Shown here in pieces: positions 63,745-64,000 of a DNA stretch of 64,000 bases. The stretch is from positions 25,656,558 to 25,720,557 of the forward strand of contig NC_030388.2 of assembly GCF_001625215.2 (NCBI RefSeq), in the 5' to 3' direction. Each line of letters starts with the position of its first letter. The first letter of the stretch is position 1. This DNA is from Daucus carota subsp. sativus. Lineage: Eukaryota; Streptophyta; Magnoliopsida; Apiales; Apiaceae. The translations under genes were made by a program, and so were the position numbers. The notes under the pieces are model-generated. The model saw only the letters and a list, made by a program, of their open reading frames with translations, was not told where the DNA came from and made no database searches.

Positions 63745-63853
63745 GCCAACAAGGTGTTGGTGTGGTGGTAGAGCTCTTGTACCCCCTTGCGGGAGGTCGG
63801 GAGTTCGACTCCCCACATGTGCGTGTGTAATCAATTAGCAAAAAAAAAAAAAA
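63745..63853 (+). mobile_element. tRNA-derived SINE with target duplication, 109 bp
   Basis: It has an A box (TGGTGGTAGAGCTC), a B box (GGGAGTTCGACTCCC) and a poly-A tail (about 63839-63853). It is flanked by AGAAGCAAAATATT (63731-63744) and AGAAGCAAAATACT (63854-63867), a 14-base duplication with one mismatch. The strong duplication suggests a fairly recent insertion. It is probably in an intron of the CK1-like gene. Confidence 0.85.
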
Positions 63854-64000
63854 AGAAGCAAAATACTATTTTCATCAAATGTATCTTTTAGATTACCGCT
63901 GTAAGGAAAGCTCAACAAATATCCATCACAACCCGATACAGCTAATGTGCTCAACAGATATATATAACTCCATCTAAGTACAATAACATTTTCTTTAATA

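Overview
This is nuclear DNA of a dicot-type flowering plant. It is AT-rich, its genes are split by GT-AG introns (one GC-AG), the proteins belong to plant-specific families, plastid DNA fragments are inserted, and MITEs and other small transposons are dense. The species cannot be read from the sequence alone. I rebuilt nine multi-exon gene models by hand from reading-frame phase and splice sites, plus one intron-less gene. All splice joins keep the frame.

Layout. 1.8-3.1 kb (-): secreted glycine-rich protein. 4.8-17.5 kb (-): a GTE1/GTE6-type bromodomain-NET protein, whose 8.4-kb sixth intron carries a Mutator-type foldback MITE and a 3.6-kb inverted repeat made of NIF-phosphatase and FAR1-related gene fragments. 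19.9-20.9 kb: a Mutator-type element holding a TIM23-like fragment. 21.4-24.7 kb (-): long-chain alcohol oxidase. 25-33 kb: no host gene, but MITEs, broken plastid ycf4/rps19/rpl2 copies, tandem repeats and a Helitron-like element. 33.6-37.5 kb (+): mitotic kinesin KIN10A with M-phase promoter motifs. 38.0-38.9 kb (-): a RIC protein (CRIB-motif ROP effector). 40.0-41.8 kb (+): ribosomal protein eL14 with a textbook ribosomal-protein promoter. 43.3-46.4 kb (-): an HSP70 without the EEVD tail, followed by an HSP70 relic at 48 kb. 48.7-51.9 kb (-): an RRM-type protein with unresolved 5' end. 54.8-55.1 kb (-): a small protein with a presequence-like N-terminus. 55.9-57.5 kb (-): ENTH-domain protein. 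58.7-63.3 kb (-): C-terminal half of a casein-kinase-1-like kinase that runs off the right edge.

The genes do not form one pathway. KIN10A, RIC, the ENTH protein and the CK1-like kinase all act around the cytoskeleton, membrane traffic or cell division, but this looks like ordinary plant gene neighbourhood. The most unusual structure is the long inverted repeat at 8.2-11.8 kb. If transcribed as part of the GTE pre-mRNA it would fold into a hairpin of about 1.5 kb, able in principle to give small RNAs against NIF-phosphatase and FAR1-related genes.
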